Program-made: the position numbers and the translations under genes
The notes under the pieces: model-generated
Seen by the model: only the letters and a program-made list of their open reading frames with translations
Databases searched by the model: none
Told to the model about the DNA's origin: nothing
Source: Dryomyza anilis
Taxonomy: Eukaryota > Arthropoda > Insecta > Diptera > Dryomyzidae
Assembly (NCBI GenBank): GCA_951804985.1
Contig: OX638131.1
Coordinates: forward strand, 7,354,630 to 7,418,629
Length of the DNA stretch: 64,000 bases
Reading direction: 5' to 3'
Shown: positions 24,701 through 31,100 of the stretch, one piece after another
How positions within the stretch are numbered: the first letter of the stretch is position 1
Layout of the letters: each line of letters starts with the position of its first letter

Positions 24701-27700
24701 CCTTTTGCAACAGCGGCAGCCACGCATAACCGATGGGCGTCTCAAATGCGGCATGCGTATCGCGTTTCTTGCCCAGATTGCAGGAGACGTGATAGAATGA
24801 GAAGAGTAGATGATGCTCGGGAAAAATGCCCAGTGGCAGGCGCATTTTGATTTCTTCATACCACGTGGGTGTGGCATTGTGATGCAGCACGGGACAGGCG
24901 ATTTGTGCGACCAGAAACTCATGACCGGGGCGACCGTAAATGCACTGCAACGTAGAAGGAAAAAAAGAAAATATGTTTTATTTTATTATATTTTTGGCCT
25001 CGAGTTAAAATTACCTGTAGCGCCTTTGCATCAGCAGCATCAGAATCACGCAATTCTACGACCACGGTTATATTGCGCGCGCGTGAGAACAACTTCTGAC
25101 TGTCGAATTGCAAACTCAACGGATAGACGTACAGATGATTGCAGAAGCTCGTATATGGATGTGTGTCGCGTTCGCAGCTGCTCTGGAACTCGGCGAGCTC
25201 CAGCGTTGGTGCCTTGGGCGGGTAGCTGAAGTTGGCGAGTGGCAGCAGCGATTTGCTAAAGGAACCTAAAATAAAACAAAATTATTATTAAGTATTATTT
25301 AAAAATATTTAATAAATTCACTTTCGCCTTTTAATATAAAACGATTCGTTTGATTGTCAGACGATTCATTTGGAGTCACTTTAGTCCAAAAATTCATATA
25401 AAATATGCTATACGTTTCATTTCAATCGCCCATTTGTGTCGATTTGTTTGATTTTACTTTTCACAGATATATTTGAATCCTAAAAATCAAATCGTTAAAT
25501 TTTAAAAATTCCGCAATTCGAATTTCTGATGTTTTTTGACGAATTTGTGTTTCTTTTTATGTTAGGATGTCGAGGCACAAATTAAGAATCCATGTCCTTA
25601 GATCGAATTTAAATCGTTCCTTTAAAGCTCACAAATGTGACATTTGAATAACTACTAAACCATTTTCGTGTAATTCCTTGTATAAATAAAAAAAGAAACA
25701 CCTACCTGGTACCCTTTCGATTTCTTCGAGCGTCACCTTCAAGTAGCCCGGTATCACGGTCAACTTGCTAAACTTGTCCGGTTTTCGATACTCCGCCAAC
25801 AACCTGAGCAGCTCATCATCCTTTAGCTTCTGCGGCTCCTGTCGATAGATGGTCGCAAACTCAAATTCCTCATTTTCCGTGGTATCCAATTCACTGGTGT
25901 ACGGTCGAAAGAGTGGCTTGGCTGCCCAGGCGAACGGCTGCCGATAATGACCAATGTGCGTCGCACAGTTGCGCATTGATTTGTGCAGCTTAAGCGCCGC
26001 CTTGGCATCACGACCCGCCTTCAAATATGGCTCAGCCGCCTGCACAATGTTGCCCTGCAGCAGCTTCTCCACTTTGAGAACGAGAAAAATGTCTGCATGC
26101 GGCGCGCTAACCGAGAAAATGCCCTGCCGCAACCGTGCCATATGCTCTTTGGAGCAGCGCAGCAGCTCCGCCGATAAATTATCGAATAACGAAGAGGGTG
26201 CGGCGCCTGCATCGCGTGTATTTGACGACGTTGTTGTGGTTGAAGGCGCCGCTGCTACCGTGGCTGGCACCGGCGTAGCGGGCAACATGTCCTGCACGTG
26301 CTCATCGTTTATATTAAAATACAAAGATTCCGTCAGCTTACGCCCGGCTTTGGCATCGTACAGTGCGAGACTCGTTAGATATGGCTCTACTTGACGGCAT
26401 GCATGTTGCTCGCCATCAAATGCACCAGCAGCGGTAGCAGTACCACCACCAACACCAGCTGCATCGGCTGCGGCGGTCACGCATTGCAAACGGAAGCGCA
26501 AACACTTGCAGGCGACGAGAATGCGTTTGCCGAACTGTTCGCGATACTGATCCACATTGTCGGCGGGCAAGGTGGCGCGTGCCGCCGACTGATAGCACGC
26601 AAAGATGCGTCGTCGTTGTTCGCGTCGTGCTTGTGCAATTGAGATGTCTGTTTCGCGTCCGTATTTGATCAGTTGCGGATTCATTGACTGGTCGAGACCT
26701 TTGAGCGTGCCGAACATGATGGTGCTCGGACTGGGCGGCGGTGCGCGTTCGAGTGAGGCGACGCGTTTGTCCTCCTGGATTTTGTTCTGCTGCAGCACGG
26801 AGGACAGCTTCGAGAGCCAGTCCTTGAGCTCCTGCTCGTTTTCGGCGGCCAGCGTGAATGATTTGTGGCCGGCGGTCATGCGTAGCTCGAAGCAGTGGCG
26901 GCCACGTTTTGGGTTCTATGAGAATAAGGAATTTTGTAAGTATGGAAAAGTAAATATTTTTAGACTGAACTAAATTCATAAATACTTTACATTTTTAATA
27001 ACAGAGAACAAATTAGTATCGGTCATGTTTTCAAATTCGCATTCGTTTGAAATTTAAACATAAATTGAAATGAATTCAGTCCTCACAACTTGCAATGGTT
27101 AAATTAGATTAAAATACACAGAAAAAAAAGGCTGGCATTTTTCAGGAATAATTCCGGATAGATAATAGGAAGTGTGTGGGAAGCACATGTCATATTATCA
27201 ATGTTTGTGCAATTTTAAAGACATATTCCCGGAATATATTGGTTATAGGAATAAAATTTGCCTTTGTCTGGTTTAAATCTTCCGATAAAATGTTTTTAAA
27301 TTACCCTGAGCCTGCCAAAATTTTTGTCTGGAATATTTCCGACATATTTCCGGAAAACATACAGATAAATGGAATATTTTGAGAAGTGTAGGTAAAATTA
27401 TGAGGAATTTGAATGGAAGATTTATGGAATATATCAGAAATGTCAGAAAACACCGCCATTGGCTATAATATGTCGAAAAAAAAAAATTAAACTGCCTCGA
27501 CCTTGCCAAAAATCTTGTCTGGAGAGCACGTTTATTTTGTATTGAAAAATCGAACTCAGGAACAGCAAAAGAAAAACAAATATGTTCAAAATCGAAATTT
27601 GAATAGGATTTTGATTGAATGTTGGAACATGTCCGTGTAGTTCTAGTTAACATATTAATTTATATTATACTCCAAACGCACCTGCACCACTTCCGTGCAA

Positions 27701-29073
27701 AAGTCCATGACTATTGTGTCCTTCGCCTCACACTGCTTCTCGTCCTTGTGCAGCTCCAGAATGTAAGTGCCGTCCACCTCCTGGCGCAGGTAGCAGTATC
27801 TATAGTTTAAAAAATATGAATTAATAAATAAATCTGTTCCGGTTTCTATTAAAAAAAGGGGCAAAATTTCAAAAAGTTAGACAGTCCAGAACTGGTCTCT
27901 GCTTTATAGTTATAAAAACTACCGACCTGCGTTTGAAGGATTTATTGCCAATGTTTGCGAACATGCGATCCGAACCCGAGTCCGGACCCTTCAGCAAGTA
28001 ACCCTGCTTCGTGATAGAGTCCGCCTGTGAGCGCGTCATCTGTTCGTCAATGCGATCCTGGTCGGCATCGATTTCGTAAACTTCTTCCTTAAGGATTTCG
28101 GCGGGTGTGATTCTGGAAAATAATACGAAAGAGGATTATGGAAGTAAAACATAAAATAAGTTATCAAAATTTGTATCTTTCACATACTTTGGCAAATCAT
28201 GGCAGGTGCCACCGTACGCGCTGTACTTGTAGTGGATCAAATGATTCTTGGCGCGATACGTATACAGCGCCTGTCGCGTAAAACGCGTGCATTCCGCACG
28301 CGTTGCCGGCTGCATTATGCTACCACTGCTGTCAGCATCAAGCAAAGCAGACGCATCTCCACCGGCGGCAGTCGACTGCGTTTGCGAACGTAACGTAACC
28401 GTCGAAGACGAAGATGAGGACGTGACAGCAGCCGAAGACGCATGACCCAAACTACCCGACAGCGCAGACTCATACGAATCATGTGACGAAGTGGGTGACT
28501 TGGCTGTCGATGCTTGTGAACTTTTGCGTGAAAGTTGACCATTTTGTAGACTAGTCGTCGACTGGTTGCTGTACTGACGATGCGTCGACGACTTTGGGCT
28601 GCTGTGGCGACTGTTGTGACGACTGCTATTCGTGCTGCCGCTGTTGTTGGCAGCGGCTGCAGCAGTGCCGGTCGCAGTAGCTGTCGTCGACGATGATGAG
28701 GAGGACGATGTGGAGCAGGTTGAGGCCAATGATACGGCAGAAGTGGCAGCAGCAGAGCCATTCGTGATAGCTGTTGTGCCATTAGTGCTGCCATGCAGTG
28801 GACAGACAATGGATTCGTTGGGCGCACAGAAGCGGTCGGTGATGGATTTGCTGTTGCAGGTGCGCACTTTGCGTGGCATGATAATCTCCTGGATAAATAG
28901 ATGAATACAAAGATTTAGTAGATAAAATAAAGAAAAAATTATAAAAAGAAACCTACGGAGACATCATCATTTGGATAGATGAGCAGCTCGCGCTGTGGAT
29001 CGTTTTGTATGAGCGTCTTATTGCGCGCTATAAAGCCCTCAAAGTCGATGGGTTCCACGAGCAATGGTTTGTT
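6548..29073 (-). CDS. Zir: Zizimin-related DOCK-family Rho GTPase exchange factor (13 exons; N-terminal exon not found)
   Basis: Orthologue of human DOCK9/10/11 and Drosophila Zir, a guanine-nucleotide exchange factor for Cdc42/Rac-type GTPases acting at the plasma membrane and actin cytoskeleton; the fly gene is reported to act in blood-cell immunity through Rac2 and Cdc42. Coding exons in transcript order: 28957-29073, 28188-28888, 27927-28112, 27682-27799, 25706-26915, 25015-25265, 24609-24944, 20210-21685, 17233-18834, 17026-17172, 13921-14131, 13567-13855, 6548-6785. All junctions are GT/AG and phases agree; the sum is 6882 nt (2293 residues plus stop). Counting from the first residue seen: PH about 307-415, DHR-1 about 808-970, DHR-2 about 1830-2260. 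It is longer than human DOCK9 (about 2070) mainly through low-complexity insertions in the second and fifth exons. The first exon seen opens at a splice acceptor, so the start codon lies upstream. Family assignment is secure; exact ends of a few exons are read by eye. Confidence 0.93.
6873..12782. repeat. 11-bp satellite array (AAAGGTAAAGT)n in the last Zir intron
   Basis: About 530 tandem copies of an 11-bp unit, very homogeneous, with scattered single-base variants (GGAAAAG, AAAGCAAAG, AAAATAAAG, AAATG, GGTGAAG) that can be traced from copy to copy. The plus strand is nearly free of C, so the Zir pre-mRNA (minus) is nearly free of G. Because 11 is not a multiple of 3 and the unit has no stop in some frames, long pseudo-ORFs arise. 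It fills almost the whole 6.8 kb intron 6786-13566. Confidence 0.98.
12783..13054. repeat. Hexamer (AAAGGT)n block and 17-bp triplet at the satellite edge
   Basis: From about 12783 to 12998 the 11-bp register gives way to about 35 copies of AAAGGT. It ends with three copies of a 17-bp unit AAAGGTATGGTAAACGT up to about 13054. The hexamer is the longer half of the 11-bp unit. Confidence 0.95.
13055..13566. other. A-rich intron remainder
   Basis: AT-rich, strongly A-biased spacer between the satellite and the Zir exon at 13567. It includes one direct repeat of about 35 bp (around 13285-13325 and 13335-13375). No gene seen. Confidence 0.7.
13567..13855 (-). CDS. Zir: Zir exon, DHR-2 lobe C with nucleotide-sensor segment
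   Basis: 289 nt. It encodes [14 protein letters not shown] and [19 protein letters not shown]. The latter corresponds to the DOCK9 helix alpha-10 insert, whose conserved valine acts as the nucleotide sensor that expels GDP and Mg; the valine-containing motif is intact. Donor GTGAGT at 13561-13566 opens the 6.8 kb satellite-filled last intron. Confidence 0.94.
13921..14131 (-). CDS. Zir: Zir exon, DHR-2 lobe B
   Basis: 211 nt; acceptor CCCAAG before 14131, donor GTAAAT at 13915-13920, splitting the last codon after one base. It encodes [17 protein letters not shown] and [21 protein letters not shown], corresponding to human [15 protein letters not shown] and MPFTQTGKRQGGVEEQCKRRT, part of the GTPase-binding surface. 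Confidence 0.94.
14276..14512 (-). CDS. Candidate small membrane-protein ORF (78 aa) in Zir intron
   Basis: ATG at 14512, stop at 14276. The N-terminal 25 residues are hydrophobic with one Arg ([21 protein letters not shown]), like a signal anchor or mitochondrial inner-membrane segment, followed by a short loop with [13 protein letters not shown] and a second hydrophobic stretch. The first 140 bp are GC-richer than the surrounding intron. It points away from the PAM2 gene with about 316 bp between the two ATGs, so a shared bidirectional promoter is possible. No homologue recognised; it could be chance. Confidence 0.25.
   Translation of the reverse strand: MATLLRQFVLLLTAVMNFCVVVYRQRSIVYAGAKWLILRGPAVGFDYLLKDWWFADLFLVLLLNLKQFSPSCSNFRSK
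14513..14828. promoter_or_regulatory. Intergenic gap upstream of PAM2 gene (possible bidirectional promoter)
   Basis: A 316-bp AT-rich spacer between the ATG of the PAM2 gene (plus) and that of the candidate small ORF (minus). It must contain the PAM2 promoter and 5' UTR if the gene is transcribed alone. No TATA box or clear initiator is obvious. Confidence 0.3.
14829..16673 (+). CDS. PAM2-motif protein nested in a Zir intron, opposite strand (2 exons)
   Basis: Exons 14829-16411 and 16466-16673, joined by a 54-bp intron (donor AG|GTGAGC, acceptor TTGCAG) that restores an Arg codon; 596 residues. Residues 31-45 contain L34-N35, A38, F41 and P43 of the PAM2 consensus (LNxxAxxFxP), the peptide bound by the MLLE domain of cytoplasmic poly(A)-binding protein. 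Residues about 105-170 are a degenerate 7-residue repeat of the type EVKVMPN. The middle is acidic, and from about residue 360 onward the chain is basic and Ser/Thr/Lys-rich with a poly-Thr run, probably disordered. Nothing globular is visible. It lies wholly within the Zir intron 14132-17025. A role in mRNA metabolism is inferred from PAM2 alone. ATG chosen as first in frame; PAM2 close to the N-terminus fits. I do not recognise a named orthologue. Confidence 0.75.
16975..16980 (+). promoter_or_regulatory. Poly(A) signal for the nested PAM2 gene
   Basis: AATAAA about 300 nt after the stop at 16673, preceded by T-rich sequence. It is the first AATAAA on this strand after the stop and sits just before the oppositely oriented Zir exon at 17026. 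Confidence 0.5.
17026..17172 (-). CDS. Zir: Zir exon, DHR-2 lobe B
   Basis: 147 nt, phase 0 both ends; acceptor CACAG before 17172, donor GTATG at 17021-17025. It encodes [20 protein letters not shown] and [20 protein letters not shown], matching DOCK9 EYIYKEPKLTPLSEISQRL. Its donor lies about 45 bp from the AATAAA of the opposite-strand PAM2 gene, so the two units are tightly packed. Confidence 0.93.
17233..18834 (-). CDS. Zir: Zir exon, scaffold end and DHR-2 lobe A
   Basis: 1602 nt (534 codons), acceptor TTTTAG before 18834, donor GTAGTT at 17227-17232. It contains [18 protein letters not shown] [32 protein letters not shown] and [19 protein letters not shown], the last marking the start of DHR-2 lobe A, then [11 protein letters not shown]...[12 protein letters not shown] and [10 protein letters not shown]. 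These blocks are almost residue-for-residue those of DOCK9. Confidence 0.94.
18890..20165. repeat. CCCGGACAATTC-type minisatellite in a Zir intron
   Basis: Degenerate short repeats built around GACAATTCTTTCCCGG and GGATAATTC fill the intron 18835-20209. A higher-order unit of about 306 bp is duplicated: the block beginning CTTAAACAAACATTTCCCGG at about 19022 recurs at about 19328 with few differences over some 250 bp. The repeat ends within about 50 bp of the exon donor. Confidence 0.9.
20210..21685 (-). CDS. Zir: Zir exon, central armadillo-like region
   Basis: 1476 nt (492 codons), phase 0. It encodes [11 protein letters not shown], a helical central region with [22 protein letters not shown] and [13 protein letters not shown], and a serine-rich tail. 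In DOCK proteins this central region is an armadillo-type helical scaffold between DHR-1 and DHR-2. The acceptor reads TAGCAG, a NAGNAG tandem site, so a transcript lacking the first Gln (exon from 21682) is equally possible. Confidence 0.93.
21700..22130. other. Intron segment with short GAGTAAGAGC repeat
   Basis: Intron sequence next to the Zir exon acceptor. A 20-bp unit (GAGTAAGAGCGAGTTATAGC) repeats about 2.5 times near 21740-21790, followed by unremarkable AT-rich DNA. No gene. Confidence 0.7.
22140..24040 (+). repeat. 19-bp satellite array (TTTTTAGTGAAAAATTGAA)n, locus 1
   Basis: About 1.9 kb of tandem 19-bp units with point variants, in a Zir intron. A higher-order unit of 299 bp is visible: the variant TTTTAGTCAAAAATTT at about 23486 recurs at about 23785 in the same string of variants. 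Other blocks (with GTAAGAAATTCAATTTTTAG) recur at about 22255, 22585 and 23160. Confidence 0.95.
24041..24467. other. AT-rich intron spacer before tRNA-Trp
   Basis: Between the 19-bp array and the tRNA gene. AT-rich, with no repeat or gene that I can support. Confidence 0.6.
24468..24539 (+). tRNA. tRNA-Trp (CCA)
   Basis: A 72-nt intronless tRNA gene. The acceptor stem GACTCCG pairs with CGGGGTC (one T-G wobble), discriminator A; D arm GGCGCAACGGTAGCGC; anticodon stem TCTGA/TCAGA around loop CTCCAGA with anticodon CCA; T arm GCGTG/CACGT around TTCAAAT. Internal A and B boxes are intact. It appears identical to the insect nuclear tRNA-Trp as I know it. It lies in a Zir intron, antisense to Zir, 69 bp from exon 24609-24944, and is transcribed toward that exon. 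Confidence 0.97.
24553..24563 (+). terminator. RNA polymerase III terminator of tRNA-Trp
   Basis: A run of eleven T residues on the coding strand starting 14 nt after the tRNA 3' end, the standard Pol III stop. It lies before the Zir splice donor at 24603-24608, so read-through into the exon should be limited. Confidence 0.85.
24609..24944 (-). CDS. Zir: Zir exon, remainder of DHR-1 domain
   Basis: 336 nt, phase 0 both ends, acceptor GCAG before 24944 and donor GTAAGC at 24603-24608. It encodes [38 protein letters not shown] and IGYAWLPLL, all matching DOCK9 DHR-1 closely. The donor is only 64 bp from the 3' end of the oppositely oriented tRNA-Trp gene. Confidence 0.93.
25015..25265 (-). CDS. 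Zir: Zir exon, start of DHR-1 (C2-like) domain
   Basis: 251 nt. It completes the split Gly codon and encodes [19 protein letters not shown] and [21 protein letters not shown], the hallmark opening of the DHR-1 C2-like fold, which in DOCK proteins binds phosphoinositide lipids. Ends in phase 0 at donor GTAATT. Confidence 0.92.
25266..25705. other. Zir intron, unique AT-rich sequence
   Basis: 440-bp intron between two DHR-1-side exons with proper GT/AG borders; nothing else seen. Confidence 0.8.
25706..26915 (-). CDS. Zir: Zir exon, end of PH domain and pre-DHR-1 region
   Basis: 1210 nt. It starts [12 protein letters not shown], closes the PH domain with the invariant Trp in ELKDWLSKL (residue about 407), then carries the family blocks [36 protein letters not shown] and [10 protein letters not shown]. 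Two Ala/Thr/Gly/Val-rich insertions (around 26240-26300 and 26410-26470) are not in human DOCK9. It is markedly GC-richer than the flanking introns. The donor GTAGGT splits the last codon after one base. Confidence 0.92.
27130..27525. mobile_element. Foldback-element fragments in a Zir intron
   Basis: Two adjacent pieces (about 27255-27333 and 27335-27525), each ending in CCTGCCAAAATTTTTGTCTGG or a close variant, match the right arm of the foldback element at 2948-3421, including TTTCCGACATATTTCC, AGATAAATGGAATATTTTG and CTCGACCTTGCCAAAAAT. They are diverged, without a recognisable complete left arm. Confidence 0.65.
27682..27799 (-). CDS. Zir: Zir exon, middle of PH domain
   Basis: 118 nt, acceptor ATAG before 27799, donor GTGCGT at 27676-27681. 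It encodes [20 protein letters not shown] and on to CTEVVQ, aligning with the family's YNLNFYKDEK...CMGVVQ strands. It is separated from the preceding exon by a 127-bp intron. Confidence 0.9.
27927..28112 (-). CDS. Zir: Zir exon, start of PH domain
   Basis: 186 nt; supplies the third base of a split Lys codon and ends with two bases of a split Arg codon. It encodes an acidic linker followed by the first PH strands ([11 protein letters not shown] ... SFKR), which match the DOCK9 PH start. The PH domain of this family binds phosphoinositides and helps recruit the protein to membrane. Confidence 0.9.
28188..28888 (-). CDS. Zir: Zir exon with Ser/Thr-rich low-complexity insertion
   Basis: 701 nt, acceptor CCAG before 28888, donor GTATGT at 28182-28187, leaving phase 2. 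About 170 residues are dominated by Ser, Thr, Ala, Asn and Gln, probably disordered. The conserved family segment resumes only at the end ([20 protein letters not shown]), corresponding to the human WHLVNYKYEDY region. The insertion is absent from human DOCK9. Confidence 0.9.
28957..29073 (-). CDS. Zir: Zir exon (first one found; conserved N-terminal segment)
   Basis: 39 codons, phase 0 at both ends, acceptor CAG before 29073 and donor GTAGGT after 28957. It encodes the segment around [15 protein letters not shown] and ELLIYPNDD, matching the DOCK9-family segment VKPKLIEPLDYE...LLFPYDD. There is no initiator Met, and in human DOCK9 about 40 residues precede this block, so at least one more upstream coding exon is expected. 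Confidence 0.9.
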
Positions 29074-29320
29074 CTGTAATTAAAATATATAAGAGATGAT
29101 ATTATTTAATTTATTTATTTATAAATACACATATTTTAGAATTAAAATTTAATTTTCCTAGGGAATATAGTCTTGGAGATGAATTAAGTGAGGAATAATT
29201 CGTAATAATCATGCCAAAGTGGCGAATATTTGAGTGTAGTTTTTCCTGAAGTATACTGTGTGTGGTTTTGTTGAATATTTCTAGCTATAAAAGACAAAAC
29301 CAAAAGGTCGAATTAAAAAA
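29074..29320. other. Sequence upstream of first identified Zir exon
   Basis: Intron sequence by inference, since the exon at 28957-29073 begins with a splice acceptor. Nothing coding seen. Confidence 0.5.
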
Positions 29321-30545
29321 ATTTAAAAATCTTGTCCTGTCAAAAGGGCGCCTCTTTTTGTTTTTTTTTTTCATAACTTTTTACTGCTACAAAATAAAAT
29401 AGTGGTGTAAAGGCATGATTTTTCGTTTTCAAAGCACCTATCGATTGGCATCATTATTTAAAAATAATTTTCTTGCAAATAACAAAAATTCAAAAAAATA
29501 TTTTTTAATAATGATGCCAACAGATAGGTGCTTTAAAAACAAACAATTAATTGCTTTACACAACTATTTTATCTTGTACCAATATAAAGTTATGGCAAAA
29601 AACCAAAAGATTCGCCCTTTTGGCATGACAAGATTTTAAATTTTTCGAATTTCTTCGCTTTAACTCTTTATTGGTGCAAGATAAAATAGTGGTGTAAAGG
29701 AATTAATTGTTTGTTTTTAAAGCACCTATCGATCCTCATTATTATTTTAAAATATGTTTCTGAATTTTTATCATTTGCAAGAAAAATGTTTGGAAAATTA
29801 TTTTTAAATAATGATGCCAATCGATAGGTGCTTTAAAAACAAACAATAAATGCCTTTACGTCACTATTTTATCTTGCACCATTAAAGAGTTATAGCAAAT
29901 AGACAAAAAAGTTCGCCCTTTTGGCATGGCAAGAATTTCAATTTTTCGAATTTCTTCGTTTTTCTGCTATAACTCGTTATTGGCGCAAGATAAAATAGTG
30001 GTGTAAAGGCATGAATTGTTTGTTTTTAAAGCACCTATCATTCTTCATTATTATTTTAAAATATGTTTTTGAATTTTTATCATTTGCAAGAAAAGTGTTT
30101 GGAAAATTATTTTTAAATAATGATGCCAATCGATAGATGCTTTAAAAACAAACAATAAATGCCTTTACGTCACTATTTTATCTTGCACCATTAAAGAGTT
30201 ATAGCAAATAGACAAAAAGATTCGCCCTTTTGGCATGACGAGTTTTTCAATTTTTCGAATTTCTTCGTTTTTTTTGCTATAACTCTTCTGATTCGACCTT
30301 TTCGCATGACAAGATTTTCAATTTTTCGATTTTTGCTATTTGCAAGCGATAACTTGTATGTTTGTTTTTAATGTACCAATCGATTGGCATTATTATTTAA
30401 AAATAATTTTCCAAACATTTTTCTTGCAAATAACAATAATTCGAAAAATTATTTTTAAATATTGATGCCACTCGATAGGTGCTATTTACACCACTATTTT
30501 ATATTGTACCTATAAAAACTAATCGCTTGCAAATAGCAAAATTCG
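29320..30545. repeat. Tandem array of imperfect palindromes (~290-310 bp units)
   Basis: Each unit has an arm with GTGGTGTAAAGGMATGA and GTTTTTAAAGCACCTATCGAT, a loop of AT sequence with TTTCTTGCAAAT, and the inverted arm ATCGATAGGTGCTTTAAAAAC...TTTACGTCACTATTTTATC. GTGGTGTAAAGG starts at 29402, 29689 and 29998, and a partial fourth unit runs to about 30545. Spacers contain TTCGCCCTTTTGGCATGAC. It looks like a foldback element amplified in tandem. Confidence 0.85.
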
Positions 30546-30719
30546 TAAAATATTTTCGTTTTGGTCAGGATATAGCCACACAAAATGCGTATTTATAATT
30601 TTGTAAGTTGTCCATCAATAGAAGATAAGTTACGCTAATTGAAGAATAAAACAAAGAAAAAAAGAAAATATTTTTAATAATTTGATTAATAAAATGATAA
30701 AATTCACATTCGCCTCTTT

Positions 30720-31100
30720 GTCATGCCAGTGACGAATTGTCTTACGGAACAGTTTTTCGGTAAAGAATTGTCCGCTGATTTATTCCCTTAAAACATAAAT
30801 TCTCCAGACAATCAATTTCGAGAAATTTCTTTCACAGACAGTTATTCCTCAAACAATTATTTCCTAAATAATTTAAATCAATTAAAATCCTTTCCCAAAT
30901 ATGTCTTTACCGCGACATTTCATTCCAATAAAAACACTTTCCGGAGACAAATCTGTACAAGACAATTCTTTCTCGGGCAATACATTCCCAGCCAAATCTT
31001 CCCCAAATAAATTCTGCCACAGATACTTTTGCCTTGAGACAATTTATTCCAAAGACAATTCTTTTCGAAGAGATTTTTCCCAGGCAATTTATTTTATAAA
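30720..31100. repeat. Second CCCGGACAATTC-type minisatellite
   Basis: Degenerate GACAATTCTTTCTCGGGCAAT-like units resembling the 18.9-20.2 kb intron array (GACAATT, TTATTCC, CAATTCTTT blocks), but more diverged and shorter. Confidence 0.7.
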
